Positions 11,401-22,800 of a stretch of 64,000 nt of DNA are shown piece after piece. This DNA comes from Plotosus lineatus (Eukaryota > Chordata > Actinopteri > Siluriformes > Plotosidae): contig CM045744.1 in NCBI GenBank assembly GCA_024760905.1, forward strand, positions 45,890,976 to 45,954,975. Direction: 5' to 3'. A program made the translations under genes and the position numbers. The notes beneath the pieces are model-generated. The model made no database searches. It was not told where the DNA came from and saw nothing but the letters and a program-made list of their open reading frames with translations. Position 1 is the first letter of the stretch. Every line of letters begins with the position of its first letter.

Positions 11401-13497
11401 TGCAGATGACATTCTGATCTGTAGTGAGAGCAGAGACCAAGTGGAGGAAAATCTAGAGAGGTGGAGGTATGCCCTGGAAAGGAAGGGATTGAAGGTCAGT
11501 CTTAGTAAGACAGAATACATGTGTGTGAGCGACAAGGACCCAAGAGGAACTTTGAGGTTACAGGGGCAGAGATAAAGAAGGTGGAGGATTTTAAGTACTT
11601 AGGCTCAACAATCCAGCGCAATGGAGAGTGTGGAAAAGAGGTGAAGAAGCGCGTGCAGGCAGGTTGGAATGGATGGAGAAAAGTGTCCGTGTGATGTGTG
11701 ATAGGAGAGTATCGGAAAGAATGAAGGGAAAAGTGTACAAGACGGTGATGAGGCCAGCAATGTTGTATGGTTTAGAGACAGTGGCCCTGGGGAAAAGACA
11801 GGAGTCAGAGTTGGAGGTAGCAGAGATGAAAATGTTGAGGTTCTCTTTGGGAGTAACGAGGATGGATAGGATCAGAAATGAGTCCATCAGAGGGACAGCA
11901 CATGTTAGATGTTTTGGAGACAAAGTCAGAGAGGCTAGATTGAGATGGTTTGGACATGTACAGAGGAGGGATAGTGAGTATATTGGTCGTAGGATGCTGA
12001 GGTTGGAACTACCAGGCAAAAGGCCCAGAGGAAGACCAAAGAGAAGATTTATGGATGCAGTGAAGGCGGACATGAAGGTCGTTGGAGTAAGAGTAGAAGA
12101 TGCAGAGGATAGGGAGAGATGGAGGCAGATCATTTGCTGTGGCGACCCCTGAAGGGAACAGCCGAAAGGAAAAGAAGAAGAAGAAGATGCTAACTGCCAA
12201 AAAGCAGCAGGTGAATTCTTCCCTCTGAAGATCAGTTGACTGACAACTGTATTTTGTTCACTGGAAAGTGTCTAAAAGCACCGCCGCACTGCCTCCTGAT
12301 CATAGAGGTGTTGTTGCATGTACTATCTTCTTCTTCTTTTCCTTTCGGCTGTTCCCTTCAGGGGTCGCCACAGCAAACCATCCGCCTCCATCTCACCCTG
12401 TCCTCTGCATCTTCTTCTCTTACTCCAATGACCCTCATGTCCTCTTTCACCACATCCATAAATCTCTTCTTTGGTCTTCCTCTCTGCCTTCTGCCTGGTA
12501 GTTACAACCTCTGCATCCTACTGCCAATATACTCACTATCCCTCCTCTGTACGTGTCCAAACCATCTCAATCTTGCCTCTCTGTCTTCTAAACATCTTAC
12601 ATGTGCTGTCCCTCTGATGTGCTTATTTCTAATCCTATCCATCCTCGTTACTCCCAGAGAGAACCTCAACATTTTCATCCCTGATACCTCAAGCTCTGCC
12701 TCCTGCCTTTTCCTCAGCGCCACTGTTTCTAAGCCATACAACATCCCACCGTCTTGTACACTTTTCCTTTCATTCTTGCTGACACTCTCCTATCGCACAT
12801 CACACCTGACACTTTTCTCCAACCATTCCAGCCTGCCTGCACACGCTTCTTCACCTCTTTTCCACACTCTCCATTGCTCTGGACTAAGTACTTAAAATCC
12901 TCCACCTTGGTTATCTCTGCTCCCTGTAACATCACCGTTCCTCCTGGGTCCTTCTCATTCACGCACATGTATTCTGGTTTTCTGAGGCGAACCTTCATTC
13001 CTCTCCTTTCCAGGGCATACCTCCACCTCTCGAGATTTTCCTGCACTTGTTCTCTGCTCTCACTACAGATCACAATGTCATTTTTGTGTTTGGGTCGCTC
13101 TACGCATCATCGTGCGCGACGTCATGTCAACATGGCTCCGCCCACAGTGATCGGAGACCTCTTACTAGCACTGTTTATTTTGGGATTACTCACACATTGA
13201 CGTTCACGGCTCGTTCACGCTGTACAATGGCGTAGGCGAGTTTAGACTGGAACGTCTCCTCGTTTTCAACCAACTGTTACAGAAAAGCACACAAAAAAAG
13301 TACATTTCTATTACCTGAAAAACCCGAACACATCGCCACCCGAACTGAAACCAGGTCCCTCTGGACCCAACCAGTCGAGGAAATAAACCCGCGTTTACTG
13401 ATTTACACAAAAACAACAAACGCGAAACCCTGCTACTTACTAGGATGGTTGCAGTGTTCGGTTCGGGTATTTTGGTGTAAGGGCTCAGTAGCGCCAT
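2344..13497 (-). CDS. cenpm: centromere protein M, 5' part (three coding exons, cut by window edge)
   Basis: Three minus-strand exons join in phase: 13497-13441 (MALLSPYTKIPEPNTATIL), 13273-13194 (LVENEETFQSKLAYAIVQRE then RAVNVN) and 2442-2344 (RLACRLPLPVENNETRPRVD then LVVFIVNLLSER). The joined protein follows the CENP-M N terminus: a start like MSVLRPLDKLPGLNTATIL, then LPLP, then RPRIDLIVFVVNL. Family knowledge: CENP-M is a pseudo-GTPase of the constitutive centromere-associated network, needed for kinetochore assembly. 236 nt (78 codons plus 2 nt) are seen. The remaining exons should lie beyond position 1, since none is found in 1-2343. Intron 2 is about 10.75 kb and packed with transposons, but no exon is disrupted. 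Confidence 0.82.
2519..2862 (+). mobile_element. tRNA-derived SINE with L2-like 3' tail
   Basis: The head GGGGCAGTGGTGGCGTGGTG and B-box-like GGTTGGAGATCCAAGCCCC are followed by the same body as the RTE-tailed SINEs (TGTCTCTCACTGTCTATGGT). The tail, however, is GAGATGGGCACCAG...GATTAAGCAGTTACAGAAAATGA. Confidence 0.82.
2870..2996 (-). mobile_element. Degenerate tRNA-like SINE fragment
   Basis: GTGAGGCTTACGTGCTAAGCACC resembles the tRNA-like end of the SINEs at 50880 and 61770 in reverse. Diverged. Confidence 0.5.
3087..3234 (+). mobile_element. RTE-clade LINE 3'-end fragment with target-site duplication
   Basis: 148 bp of the family 3' terminus. It is flanked by a perfect 15-bp duplication (GATTTCAAGTTAGAA at 3072-3086 and 3235-3249). 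It is an extreme 5' truncation. Confidence 0.93.
3425..3770 (+). mobile_element. tRNA-derived SINE, second family
   Basis: Head GGCGACTCAGTGGTTAAGGC, B box GGGGTTCGAGCCCC, then CTGTTGGGCCCTGGAGCATAACAC. This is the head/linker structure common in fish tRNA SINEs. Confidence 0.75.
4963..5108. repeat. 29-bp minisatellite, about five units
   Basis: Unit TGGTAAATGGTACGTCCCGC plus CTCTCTGTA. The central copies are identical and the outer ones differ at a few bases. It starts exactly at the internal hAT-like end and stops just before the LINE leader. Confidence 0.93.
5629..5646. repeat. Poly-G tract
   Basis: About 18 consecutive G in the LINE leader. It could be an assembly artefact or a true homopolymer. 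Confidence 0.9.
5861..8852 (+). pseudogene. Endonuclease-reverse transcriptase ORF of the 5.2-9.0 kb LINE, three lesions
   Basis: The translated frame begins upstream of 5861 (KTPALRIESWNVRTM is open). It is stopped once at 6368, resumes in the same frame, shifts by one base near 8460 and again near 8842. Domains: endonuclease about 5830-6600, linker to about 7250, reverse transcriptase about 7280-8200, C-terminal domain with LRWLGQVRRMDEGHIPKD about 8595-8650. The small number of lesions implies a fairly recent insertion. Confidence 0.85.
9317..9605 (-). mobile_element. tRNA-derived SINE, minus strand
   Basis: The reverse strand starts TAGTGGTTAGGGTGCTGCG with B box GTGAGTTTGAATCCC, and its distal part reads ...GTAACCTGTGATGG-type sequence. 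It sits just inside the right end of transposon X1. Confidence 0.7.
9735..9849 (+). mobile_element. SINE body fragment next to an RTE LINE fragment
   Basis: AACTGAGTTATCCAAGACTG...ATGGTGAGGTTCATGCAAAAGA matches the body of the 2519 and 49972 SINEs, and runs directly into RTE linker sequence at about 9850. Confidence 0.7.
9850..10812 (+). mobile_element. RTE-clade LINE fragment (internally deleted, reverse transcriptase)
   Basis: It starts at the linker ([20 protein letters not shown]) and continues through reverse transcriptase pieces 9831-10091, 10134-10325 and 10329-10676 ([18 protein letters not shown]). About 1 kb of C-terminal coding is missing near 10620 before the conserved 3' end at 10680-10812. 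It abuts a SINE fragment (9735-9849) on its left. Non-functional. Confidence 0.9.
11130..12183 (+). mobile_element. RTE-clade LINE copy D (5'-truncated, recent)
   Basis: It begins inside the reverse transcriptase ([16 protein letters not shown]) and runs to the (GAA)n tail, with a frameshift near 11570 and another near 11690. It is flanked by a perfect direct repeat of about 15 bp (AAGATGCTAACTGCC at 11115-11129 and 12184-12198), the target-site duplication of target-primed reverse transcription. It is very close to copies A and B in sequence, hence recent. Confidence 0.92.
12327..13080 (-). mobile_element. RTE-clade LINE fragment (5'-truncated, minus strand)
   Basis: The reverse complement of the family 3' half, from the reverse transcriptase catalytic region (13080 side, open 13073-12729) to the (GAA)n end at 12327. 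The ORF pieces 13073-12729 and 12744-12502 are frameshifted. It is more diverged than copy D, only 140 bp away. Confidence 0.88.
13194..13273 (-). CDS. cenpm: cenpm coding exon 2
   Basis: 80 nt, phase 0 in and phase 2 out, between a T-rich acceptor and a GTGAGT donor. It encodes LVENEETFQSKLAYAIVQRE and RAVNVN, matching the LVGTED...LLQQLADSML region of CENP-M in pattern. The intron separating it from exon 1 is only 167 bp. Confidence 0.8.
13441..13497 (-). CDS. cenpm: cenpm coding exon 1
   Basis: 57 nt (19 codons) from ATG at 13497-13495 to a GTAAGT donor, phase 0. The peptide MALLSPYTKIPEPNTATIL aligns with the CENP-M start, sharing the NTATIL motif. CpG-rich sequence lies directly upstream. 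Confidence 0.8.
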
Positions 13498-13640
13498 AAT
13501 GTGCCCGACTTTCTATAACCTGCAAGTTTCGTTTAAACTTTAAATCAAACAACCGACCACAGCGACTTCCGGCTGCCGCGTTCTTCTCCCTTACGTCACT
13601 TCCGCTTCAACTCCCTCCCCATTCATTCGTTACAAAATAC
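13498..13640 (-). promoter_or_regulatory. cenpm: cenpm upstream region / probable promoter
   Basis: Just upstream of the cenpm ATG lie two ETS-type sites (ACTTCCGG at 13565-13572, ACTTCCGC from 13597) around a CRE-like TTACGTCA (13591-13598). CpG content is raised from 13050 to 13640. This is typical of TATA-less housekeeping or cell-cycle promoters. The transcription start is not determined. Confidence 0.45.
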
Positions 13641-13692
13641 AGGAATTTTACTCGATAATCAAGAGCTCGGGGCTTAAATATATGCAACTGAC

Positions 13693-13850
13693 TGTCTTCC
13701 TTTCGGCTTTTTCCCTTTTACTCGGGAGCCGTCACAGCGAATCATCTGATTCGCACGTTTTGATTTGTTAGAGGTTTTTTACGTCGGAACCCCCAACCTT
13801 TGAATCAGCGATCCAGCACCCTATACCACGAGACCAGCACCGCCCCACGG
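13693..13850 (-). mobile_element. tRNA-derived SINE with RTE-like tail, internally deleted
   Basis: The minus strand has the tRNA-like head (13850 side) joined almost directly to the GATTCGCTGTGACGGCTCCC / GCCGAAAGGAAGAC tail, with the body lost. Confidence 0.75.
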
Positions 13851-13854
13851 CTTA

Positions 13855-15005
13855 ATAGATGCAACGACATCCCAATATTTTAAAATGATTTTATTTTAAC
13901 TTCTCGTGAATCATGATGAGTCTTATTACCAATCGATCCTTAATATAATTCGAACTTGAAGCCATGAGGCACCAAGCTTTAACAGACTAGTTTCATTCTT
14001 TGTGTTTGATATTTACATATTGTTAAATTTTAACAACTAGCTGGGCGCTAACGTAATATTTTCCCGCAGGCAGGTTGCCTAGCAACAGTGTTGAACAGCG
14101 GCCATTTCGGATCGGTCACATCCGGACAGAAATAATAATAAGACTGAAATAAAATAGTGTGCAATTTTCAAACGCATTTATTTAAGTCGTATAGCATATG
14201 ATGAGACATGTTTAATCAGAAAACATCAAAACAAACAAAAAGAAATATTGTCCACACAATACAATATAGAAACCTGAACGATGAACCAGGATTCGAGCGT
14301 TGAGATGGAATGTTCTCCTCTCAGTGAGCTCTCAGGGTTTACGAAGCTCATCAGGATAGAAACAAAAATAATAAAAGTGCCATCACACCAAACTTAAAAA
14401 CTACGAAACTGAAAGTACTGATTAAAATGTCTACTTTAAGTAGTGGCTGAAGTTTGATCTTTGTTATTGTACGATTCCGAAAGAACACCACAAATAGCTG
14501 AAGGTCGAGATCGTTCACACTCGATCGTGTATTTCAGCTTTTTGACAGATATTTCCTAAATATTTGTGTCTAGGACCAAATTTATTTACTCGTTCTGCAC
14601 AGCAGTACTTTAACTTAAAAAAAAAACCAAACAAACAAAACAACCAGTTTTAGAAAGTGTTCTTGGAAATTATTCATTTTTAATTGGGGCTCCTGCACAC
14701 ATTTTGCAGCTGTAAACTCCATGGGAATTTTTAATTTCAGTAAAAAAAGAAAAAAAAAAGTTGACTTGTTATCCCAATCTATTTAATTTAGTTATCCTTA
14801 ATGCAGTCACCTTAAGCAGTTTTAAGAAGTTTCCACAGTGCACATGTAGGATTTCTACCTCTATAGTGCTCATTAGAGCAGAAAGCAATGGCCCAACGAT
14901 GCCAGGAAACCCTGTGCCCACACCCCAGATCATCATCATCCCTGGAAATATCATAGATCCTACAGTCTCACAAACACAATGAAACATGCAGGGTACAAAG
15001 AAGAA

Positions 15006-15074
<69 letters not shown>

Positions 15075-16400
15075 AGATGGGTTTCAGCTTCAAAGCAGCT
15101 TAAGAAATTATTTTAGTTTCATTACAGCTGCAAAAACAACCCGTGTGTCAGTTATCACGTTTAATAACGGGGAAATGTGGGGTTTTTGTATTGAAAATGC
15201 ATATTGTTTGTGAAACATGAACATCTGGAGGAGGAGTTTTATTCCTCACGTAAAGTTACCGTAACAAATGGCATTGGCACCTTTCAGTTCTAACCCATCC
15301 CCCAAACAGCCTCTCCCGCATTGTCTGGCTGACTGCCACCCCCAGTCTATGTCTGAATGCATAACACAACAGAAGAATCTCAGGTCCTGTGCATCTTCCC
15401 ACATGCACACCTAATAAATCTGTTCAAAATATGTATGGTAAAGGGCGAGAATCTAAAAACATCTCACACTTACAACTGGGGAATGGGACAAATATGGCAG
15501 ACTCTGATAATTTGATTTTAAGAACCCATCTTTTTCATCGAATCTCACAAATAAAGCACACACAACTTTTACCCACAGTCCTCCCATTTTCAATATTAAA
15601 GCCTTTTCTGCCTCAAAAGAAAAGCTGGTTTGTCAATCAGAAATATGACGCCAAGTCGCTTCATTAAAAAATAATAAAATGTTAAGTAATTAATTACGAG
15701 ATGCTAGAAGAAGAAGATGGCAATAATTTACATATTTTAAACTATTATTATGACTTGCAAATCAATTTTTCCCTTTGTGCACGAAATGGGTTTCCATCTC
15801 AATTTAAGGTGACTAATGTTATTTATCATTCCACAGATGGGTAAACATCACACAGAGACCCAGCTCAGCACAATCCTAGTGGATTACGGAGTGATCTCGA
15901 TGCAGCCTTGGAGGCCGATCCCCACGCTGGGTAAGACGTTGGCTTGATGAACCAGATTCAATTTTATCGTGTACACTTCGTGGGTTTAATATATTTGAGA
16001 AGAGGATGACTGTAAACTGTAATCTGACCATGAGGAATTTTCATGATGGAATTATGCGTTAACAGCACTTTGGGAACGTTAACCATATAAAAGGTATCCA
16101 GCTGTTAAGATGTTTCATGAAAATTACCAGAATATTTCTTTGTGAAAATAAAATCATGTAAAATTACCAGTTGAAGGTGATAGTCGCGATTGGCTTTGGG
16201 TATAAGAAATCTAATGATGATTTGCAGAGTTGCAGTTCAGACCAGTCATTGTACATGGATAAAATTACACTGGATTAGAATTCAAACAAGAGCTTGAATT
16301 AAGTGGCTGGAAAACATTTCACTAAAAAAAAAAAAAAAAAAAAAGAGGTCAAATCCCAGTGAAAATACAGCCCAAACGAAGGATATGCAGTCGAGGTGCA
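13855..16400. other. Intergenic DNA between cenpm 5' end and luc7l 3' end
   Basis: AT-rich, no gene recognised. It holds the (TA)n at 15009 and an A-run at 16324. An exon-like plus-strand segment at 15837-15930 is not supported (see rejected). Confidence 0.55.
15009..15072. repeat. (TA)n microsatellite
   Basis: About 32 uninterrupted TA units. Confidence 0.97.
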
Positions 16401-16654
16401 GATCTTTGTTTTTTTTAATGTTTAGTTGTCAAAGGAGCATCAGATACACAACATGTTTGTGTGATGAAGTAAATAAGTAATATGGTCTAATTGTGCTAAA
16501 ATTCAGATTGGTGATGAAACACTGCATCTCTACCAAAGCCCACCCAGTTAACACAGAAATGAAAGAACACAGACAGGAAGTCATGTGAAAGCATAGCAAC
16601 TGACATCATTCATTCATTCTCTCTCTCTCTCTCTCCCTCCCTCCCTCCATGTGT

Positions 16655-16895
16655 TTATATCTCTCCAGACTCCCGCTCCTCCGAGCTCGAGTGGTTCTCT
16701 CTCTCCACCGAGACAGATCGCTCCCTGCTCCGCAGTCTGCCCATCTCCGGAGACGACACCGACCGCTCTCTCTCGCCCGGCTCTCGCTCCGTGTTCCTCC
16801 AGCTGTCTTCCCTCAACCTGTCCTCACCGCCACCGCCATACTCCCTCCATCGCTCCTGCGACAGGGAGCGCTCCCGCTCACGGGTGTGTGACGAC
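16655..16895 (-). CDS. luc7l: luc7l terminal coding exon 10
   Basis: 241 nt ending in TAA at 16657-16655. It encodes [16 protein letters not shown] Arg/Ser/Glu-rich sequence (it begins [19 protein letters not shown]) and ends EERESGEI, close to the EEREAGEI terminus of LUC7L proteins, which fixes the reading strand and the stop. Downstream, an ATTAAA-type poly(A) signal is possible at 16419-16414 (minus), but the 3' end is not proven. Confidence 0.88.
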
Positions 16896-19800
16896 CTGTG
16901 GAAGATTGAGTGAAGAGATCTTTAAATTAGGGGGTGGGGAAATTACTTCATAACTGATGTTTTCCTTTTTTTTACTTGTACAGCATTTATTCATTATTTT
17001 GGTGTTTAAAAGATGAAGACACAGCCACGCTCTGATCTTGACTCAAAGTGAAAATATAGAATGATTAACCTCTTCTTCTTCCTCCTGTGAGAGTGGGAGC
17101 GAGAGCGATGGCGTTCTTTATGTCTGTGCTTCCTCTCCCGGTCCCGGTCTCTAGAATGGGATGAGCGATGTCGTCGAGAGCGATGTGACGATGAGCTACC
17201 ACCATCCCTGACACACATATAAGGAGAGAGAGGAAAAGAGAAGACATGCTCGAAATGGGTTCATGCATGTACAAGGAAATCTGGAACCATGAGTCCAAAA
17301 TTGGCCGTACTTTCAAGGTGGGAGGAACATATGCTATCTTTCCTGTCAACCACACCAACATTAGCCAATCACAGAAACCTGTGAACTCAAGTATACAGAA
17401 GTGGGCAGAAAGATATCACCAAGTGGAATGTTTCAAAATGCTAATGACATCCTACCTTTTTTTATTAATTTTTAAAATCGCATTCCACTCCCAGGACACA
17501 CTGGGCCTCTTTTGTGGTATCCGTTGCAGTGCATGTTTTTACCTGAGAGGGTTGAAGACTCCCTGCAGAACCGGTTCTCACCTACCTACCTTATAATTGA
17601 CTTTTGTTTTTTTTTTTTGTTGAAACCGATGATATAACTTGTCTGACAAACGCAGTTTCAACAGATGAAAAGGATTATGGACATTCTATTTGCAACTGTT
17701 AAGACAGAAATGAGAAAACAAGCTATAACTAGCCGTAGAACAGCTCATCAGTTAAATGTCCGATTATTTTTGACCCTGAGAAGGAAAAAAAGAGGGAAAA
17801 TAAAAAGATTCTACAATGGTTGACTTATTGTTTTTAAACTCCTTAAAGCTACATATGGCGTATCCAGGTGAGATTTTAGCGATATGGGAGGGAGGATTTT
17901 TAATTGAGAAACTTTTAATATATTAAAAATAAAACCTTTCATTGATCATTTATGGTACCTTGCTGGTGTTAGTTATTTTAGCTATAAACGTCTGTTTCCT
18001 CCATGAATATGAATGCGGTTCTGACCATTTTACACTTCCACATGTGCGTATATTTATTTATAAATATAAGTACAGTGGTACCTTGACTAACGAATTTAAT
18101 CTGTTCCGAGGGCGAGCTCGCAAGTCAAAATGTTCGTTAGATAAAACAAAAATTCCCATAGGAAATAATAAAAGAACAATTATTCCATTAAACCCCCTTC
18201 CAAACTCATAGAACCGGACACAAACACGTATATTTCACCTAAAGATAAACATGTAAAACCAATAAATATTTCATAATAATCATAATACATGTACATTAAC
18301 ATCAATAATAAATAATAATAAAACAAAAGGTCAACTAGCCCTTCCGATCATTGACTGCGGCAACGATGTCACGTGGGCAGGAATGAGGTGGTACATAACG
18401 GAGAAGGAGAATTTTGTGCATGTGCGTCCCACAAATGGCAGCAAGGAAAGGCCCGTGGTGAGCTCCCACAAGGCCAGTGCTTCTCAAATAGTGGGGTGCG
18501 GTGTGATGCCAGGGGGGCACGTACGACCCCTGGTAACGTGCTTTTTTGCCATACTGTACTAGAATTAAGTGCAATTGAGCATCCACTCCAGTAGTTGGCA
18601 GGTGTTTTTTTTGTTTGTTTTTTTTTTTGGCTGACATCACTGTGTAAACGACAGGAAGGGCATCTGGCATAAAACCTTTGCCAGAATACAAATGCAAACC
18701 ATTAAGACAAAATTTCATGCCGGATAGGTCGAGGCCTGGGTTAACAACGACCGCCATCAGTGCTGTTAACCAACAGGGTGCTGGTGGAAATTGGACTACT
18801 GTTGGTCGAAGAAGGAGAGGCGGGAGGCGTGTCCGTAGGCAGAGAGAGAAGAGGAAAGGCACGAGTCTAGGACTGAGAGTAGGGACTTTGAATGTTGGAA
18901 CTATGACAGGAAAAGGTAGAGAGCTGGCTGACATGATGCAGAGGAGGAAGGTGGACATACTGTGTGTTCAGGAGACCAGGTGGAAAGGTAGCATGGCTGA
19001 AAGCATAGGAGCGGGGTTTAAGCTGTTTTTTCATGGTGTGGATGGGAAGAGAAATGGAGTAGGAGTCATCTTGAAGGAGGGGTTGGTCAGGAATGTTCTA
19101 GAAGTGAAAAGAGTGTCAGACAGGGTGATGAGTCTCAAGTTAGAAATTGAAAGTGTGATGTTCAATGTTGTTCATGCTTATGCCCCACAGGCAGGATGTG
19201 AGCTAGAAGAGAAGGAGAGATTCTGGAGTGAGTTAGATGAAGTGATGCAGAGTACCCCCAGAGATGAAAGAGTGGTCATTGACGCAGACTTCAACGGACA
19301 TGTTGGTGCAGGCAACAGAGGGGATGAGGACGCGATGGGCAGGTTTAGTATCCGGGACAGATGCTGATAGATTTTACAAAAAGGATGGAAATGGTTGTGG
19401 TGAATACTTTCTTCCAGAAGAGAGAGGAGCATAGGGTGACTTATAAAAGTGGAGATGGGAGCACACAGGTAGACTTCATCTTGTGTAGGCGATCTAATTT
19501 GAAGGAAGTCAGTGACTGCAAAGTAGTAGTGGGTGAGAGTGTTGCCAAACAGCATAGGATGGTGGTGTGCAGGATTGGGAAGAAAGGTGAAGAAGGCAAA
19601 GGCAGAGCAGAAGACAAACTGGTGGAAGCTGAAAAAAGAAGAGTGTCGTGTTGTCTTCAAGAAGGAGTTGAAATAGGCTATGGGTGGTCAGGAAGTGCTT
19701 CCAGATGACTGGACAACTACAGCTAATGTGATCAGGGAGACAGGTAGGAGAGTACTTGGCATGTCCTCTGGAAGGACAGTAGATAAGGAGACTTGGTGGT

Positions 19801-22800
19801 GGAATAAGGAAGTGCAGGAGTGTGTACAAAAGAATAGGCTAGCTAAGAAGAAATGGGACATAGAAAGGACTGAAGAGAGTAAACAAGAGTACAGGGAGAC
19901 ACAGTGTATGGCAAAGGTAGCGGTGTCAAAGGCCAAACAGAGGATGTATGATGACTTGTATGCTAGGTTGGACAGTAAGGAGGGAGAAAATGATTTATAC
20001 AGGTTGGCAAAGCAGAGAAATAGAGATGGGAAGGACGTGCAGAAAGTTAGATTGATAAAGAACAGAGTGGGAAACATGTTGACTGATGACAAAAGTGTGC
20101 TGGGAAGATGGAAAGAGTACTTTGAAGAGCTGATGAATGAGGAAAATAAGAGAGAAAAAAAAAGAGTAGAAGAGGTGACTGTTGAGGACCTGGAAGTAGC
20201 AAAGATTAGTATGGGTGAAGTGAGGAGGGCATTGAAGAGGATGAAGAGTGGAAAGGCAGTTGGTCCTGATGATATACTGGTGGAGGTATGGAAGTGTCTA
20301 GGGGAGGTAGCAGTAGATTTTCTGACAAGAACATTCAACAAGGTCTTAGAGAGTGAGAGGATGCCGGAGGAATGGAGGAGAAGTGTGCTGGTGCCCATTT
20401 TTAAGAACAAGGGAGATGTGCAGAGTTGTGGCAACTACAGAAGGATAAAGTTGATGAGCCATACGATGAAATTATGGGAATGAATAGTGGAAGCTAGACT
20501 AAGAGCAGAGGTCAGCATTTGTGAACAACAGTTTGGTTTCATGCCAAGAAAGGGTACCACAGATGTAGTGTTTGCCTTGAGGATGTTAATAGAGAAGTAC
20601 AGAGAAGGTCAGAAAGAGCTGCATTGTGCCTTTGTGGATCTGGAGAAAGGATATGACAGGGTGCCGAGAGAGGAACTGTGGTATTGCTTGAGGAAGTCTG
20701 GAGTGGCAGAGAAGTATGTTAGAGTGGTGCAGGACATGTAATGAGAGATGTAAGACGGTGGTGAGGTGTGCTGTCAATGTAACTGCATCAAGGGTGAGCT
20801 CTGAGCCCCTTCTTGTTTGCTATGGTGATGGACAGGCTGACTAACGAGGTTCGACAAGATTCCCCATGGACTATGATGTTTGCAGATGACATTGTGATCT
20901 GTACTGAGAGCAGAGAACAAGTGCAGGAAAATCTAGAGAGGTGGAGGTATGCCCTGGAAAGGAGAGGAATGAAGATGAGCGTCAGTAAATCAGAATACAT
21001 GTGTGTGAACGACAAGGACCCAAGAGGAATGGTGAGGTTACAGGGAGCAGAGATAAACGTGGAGGATTTTAAGTACTTAGGCTCAACAATCAAGAGCAAT
21101 GGAGAGTGTGGAAAAGAGGTGAAGAAGCACGTGTAGGCAGGTTGGAATGGTTGGAGAAAGGTATCCGTTGAGGTTCTCTTTGGGAGTAACGAGGCTGGAT
21201 AGGATCAGGAATGAGTACATCCGAGGGACAGCACATGTTAAGAGTTTTTGAAGACAAAGTCAGAGAGGCTAGCTTGAGATGGTTTGGACATGTTCAAAGG
21301 AGGGATAGTGAGTATATTGGTCGTAGGATGCTGAGGTTGGAACTACCATGCAGAAGGCCGAGAGGAAGACCAAAGAGGATGATTTTATGGATGTGGTGAA
21401 GGACACATGAGGACACACTGAGGACATGAAGGTAGTTGGAGTAAGAGTAGAAGATAAGAGGATAGGGTGAAATGGAGGTGGATGGAGTGTGGCGACCCCT
21501 GAAGGGAAAAGCCAAAAGGAAAAGAAGAGAATAAAGTGCAATTGTACATCCACTACAGCAGGTGGCAGTGGCTTCCTCACTGTCAGAGTGTGCCCAGAGG
21601 TAAAATAAAAAGTGAAGTTAATAAACCCACCATGGAAATTTTTAACAGGGACGGAAAGAGAGATGGAGAGACGGAGACAGTGAGAGAAACCAAAGTCTCC
21701 CGAAAGCTAAGTCCAGGAGGTATGATTAAGCGGATGTACCACTCAGCTTCACAGTGCTGTAGTGAGAAACGAGGAAAGATTGCTGTGTTTGAAAACATTG
21801 GCAGCGGAGAGCATGAACCCAAATAAATTCAGGCATCACTTAAAGACATCACACTAAGACCACGGTGATGAGCCGCGTGAGTTTTTTCAGCAAAAACGTT
21901 CTGAATATTGCCAACAACCATCCCGCTTTCAGAATGTTACTCCAGCAAACCAGCGAGCTCTGTTAGCATCAGATAAGGTGGAGTACCAAACTGCTCAGTG
22001 CATAAAAACTCCACAGCGGAGCAGAGGAACTAATCCTACCTGCAGCAGACACGGTCTCCGTCTGACGTCATTGCTGTGAAAATAAGTCCAGGTCCCAGTT
22101 CTGCATTGAGCAGGAGCTGAAAGTTCAGTATCGTACTTTAAACCCTGCTTCGAAAAGCTGTGCACTGAGAAATGTGCTTATTGTACCATTAATCTGGACT
22201 TAATCATTTTGACAAAAAAAAAAAAAAAAATCCAAATTGTTTTATTCATTTTTGTTTTGTAGGTTAAAAATGTTTTATATATTGTGCTTCTGAGTTAATA
22301 TTGTTGATCAATTTGAATTTATTATTATTTATTAGTTTTATGTAATTTTATTTTTTGGTCGTTGGAGTAAGAGTAGAAGATGCAGAGGATAGGGAGAGAT
22401 GGAGGCAGATCATTTGCTGTGGCGACCCCTGAAGGGAACAGCCGAAAGGAAAAGAAGAAAGAAGAAGATGTAATTTTATTTTTCAGTACCAAATGGTTCA
22501 AATTACTGGTCAAAAATGTTTACAGTTTAAATAAGGACACTTCTTTTTAATTTTAGGCAAATTGATGCACTTTAAATCTTTTTGTTTAAAGACTGAAAAA
22601 TTATTAATAGTTATTCTTTGTTGGAAGTTGAGTTGATCTATATTTCTTCCTGTTTTTGCATTCCATAATGTTCATAAGGATACAGTGTTAAATTTTTTAG
22701 ATAAATAATACTATTTGGGGGGGGAGGTGTGTGTGTGTGACAGAAAATAATTGAGAAGCACTACGTTAAACCAACCATATGATTTGGACGTACTGGCACG

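Larger units (their letters stand above)
18475..22763. mobile_element. Second hAT DNA transposon, split by LINE copy C
   Basis: Inverted ends CAGTGCTTCTCAA (18475) and TTGAGAAGCACT (to about 22762). Remnants of a ZBED-like hAT transposase lie right of the [18 protein letters not shown] is legible at about 22019-22066 with KVEYQTAQC before it, and a nuclear-type KRKR/KCLC-like N-terminal segment is suggested at 21600-21800. Heavily decayed. It lies in luc7l intron 8. Confidence 0.7.

Noticed and set aside
15837..15930. Plus-strand exon-like segment (MGKHHTETQLSTILVDYGVI) with AG and GT borders
   Set aside because: It has no homology that I recognise, and its only apparent splice partner is the shadow frame at 16667.
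16667..16913. Plus-strand exon-like frame ([20 protein letters not shown]...) with a good polypyrimidine acceptor
   Set aside because: The same bases on the minus strand encode the luc7l C terminus, ending EERESGEI, in phase with exon 9. The plus reading is its shadow.
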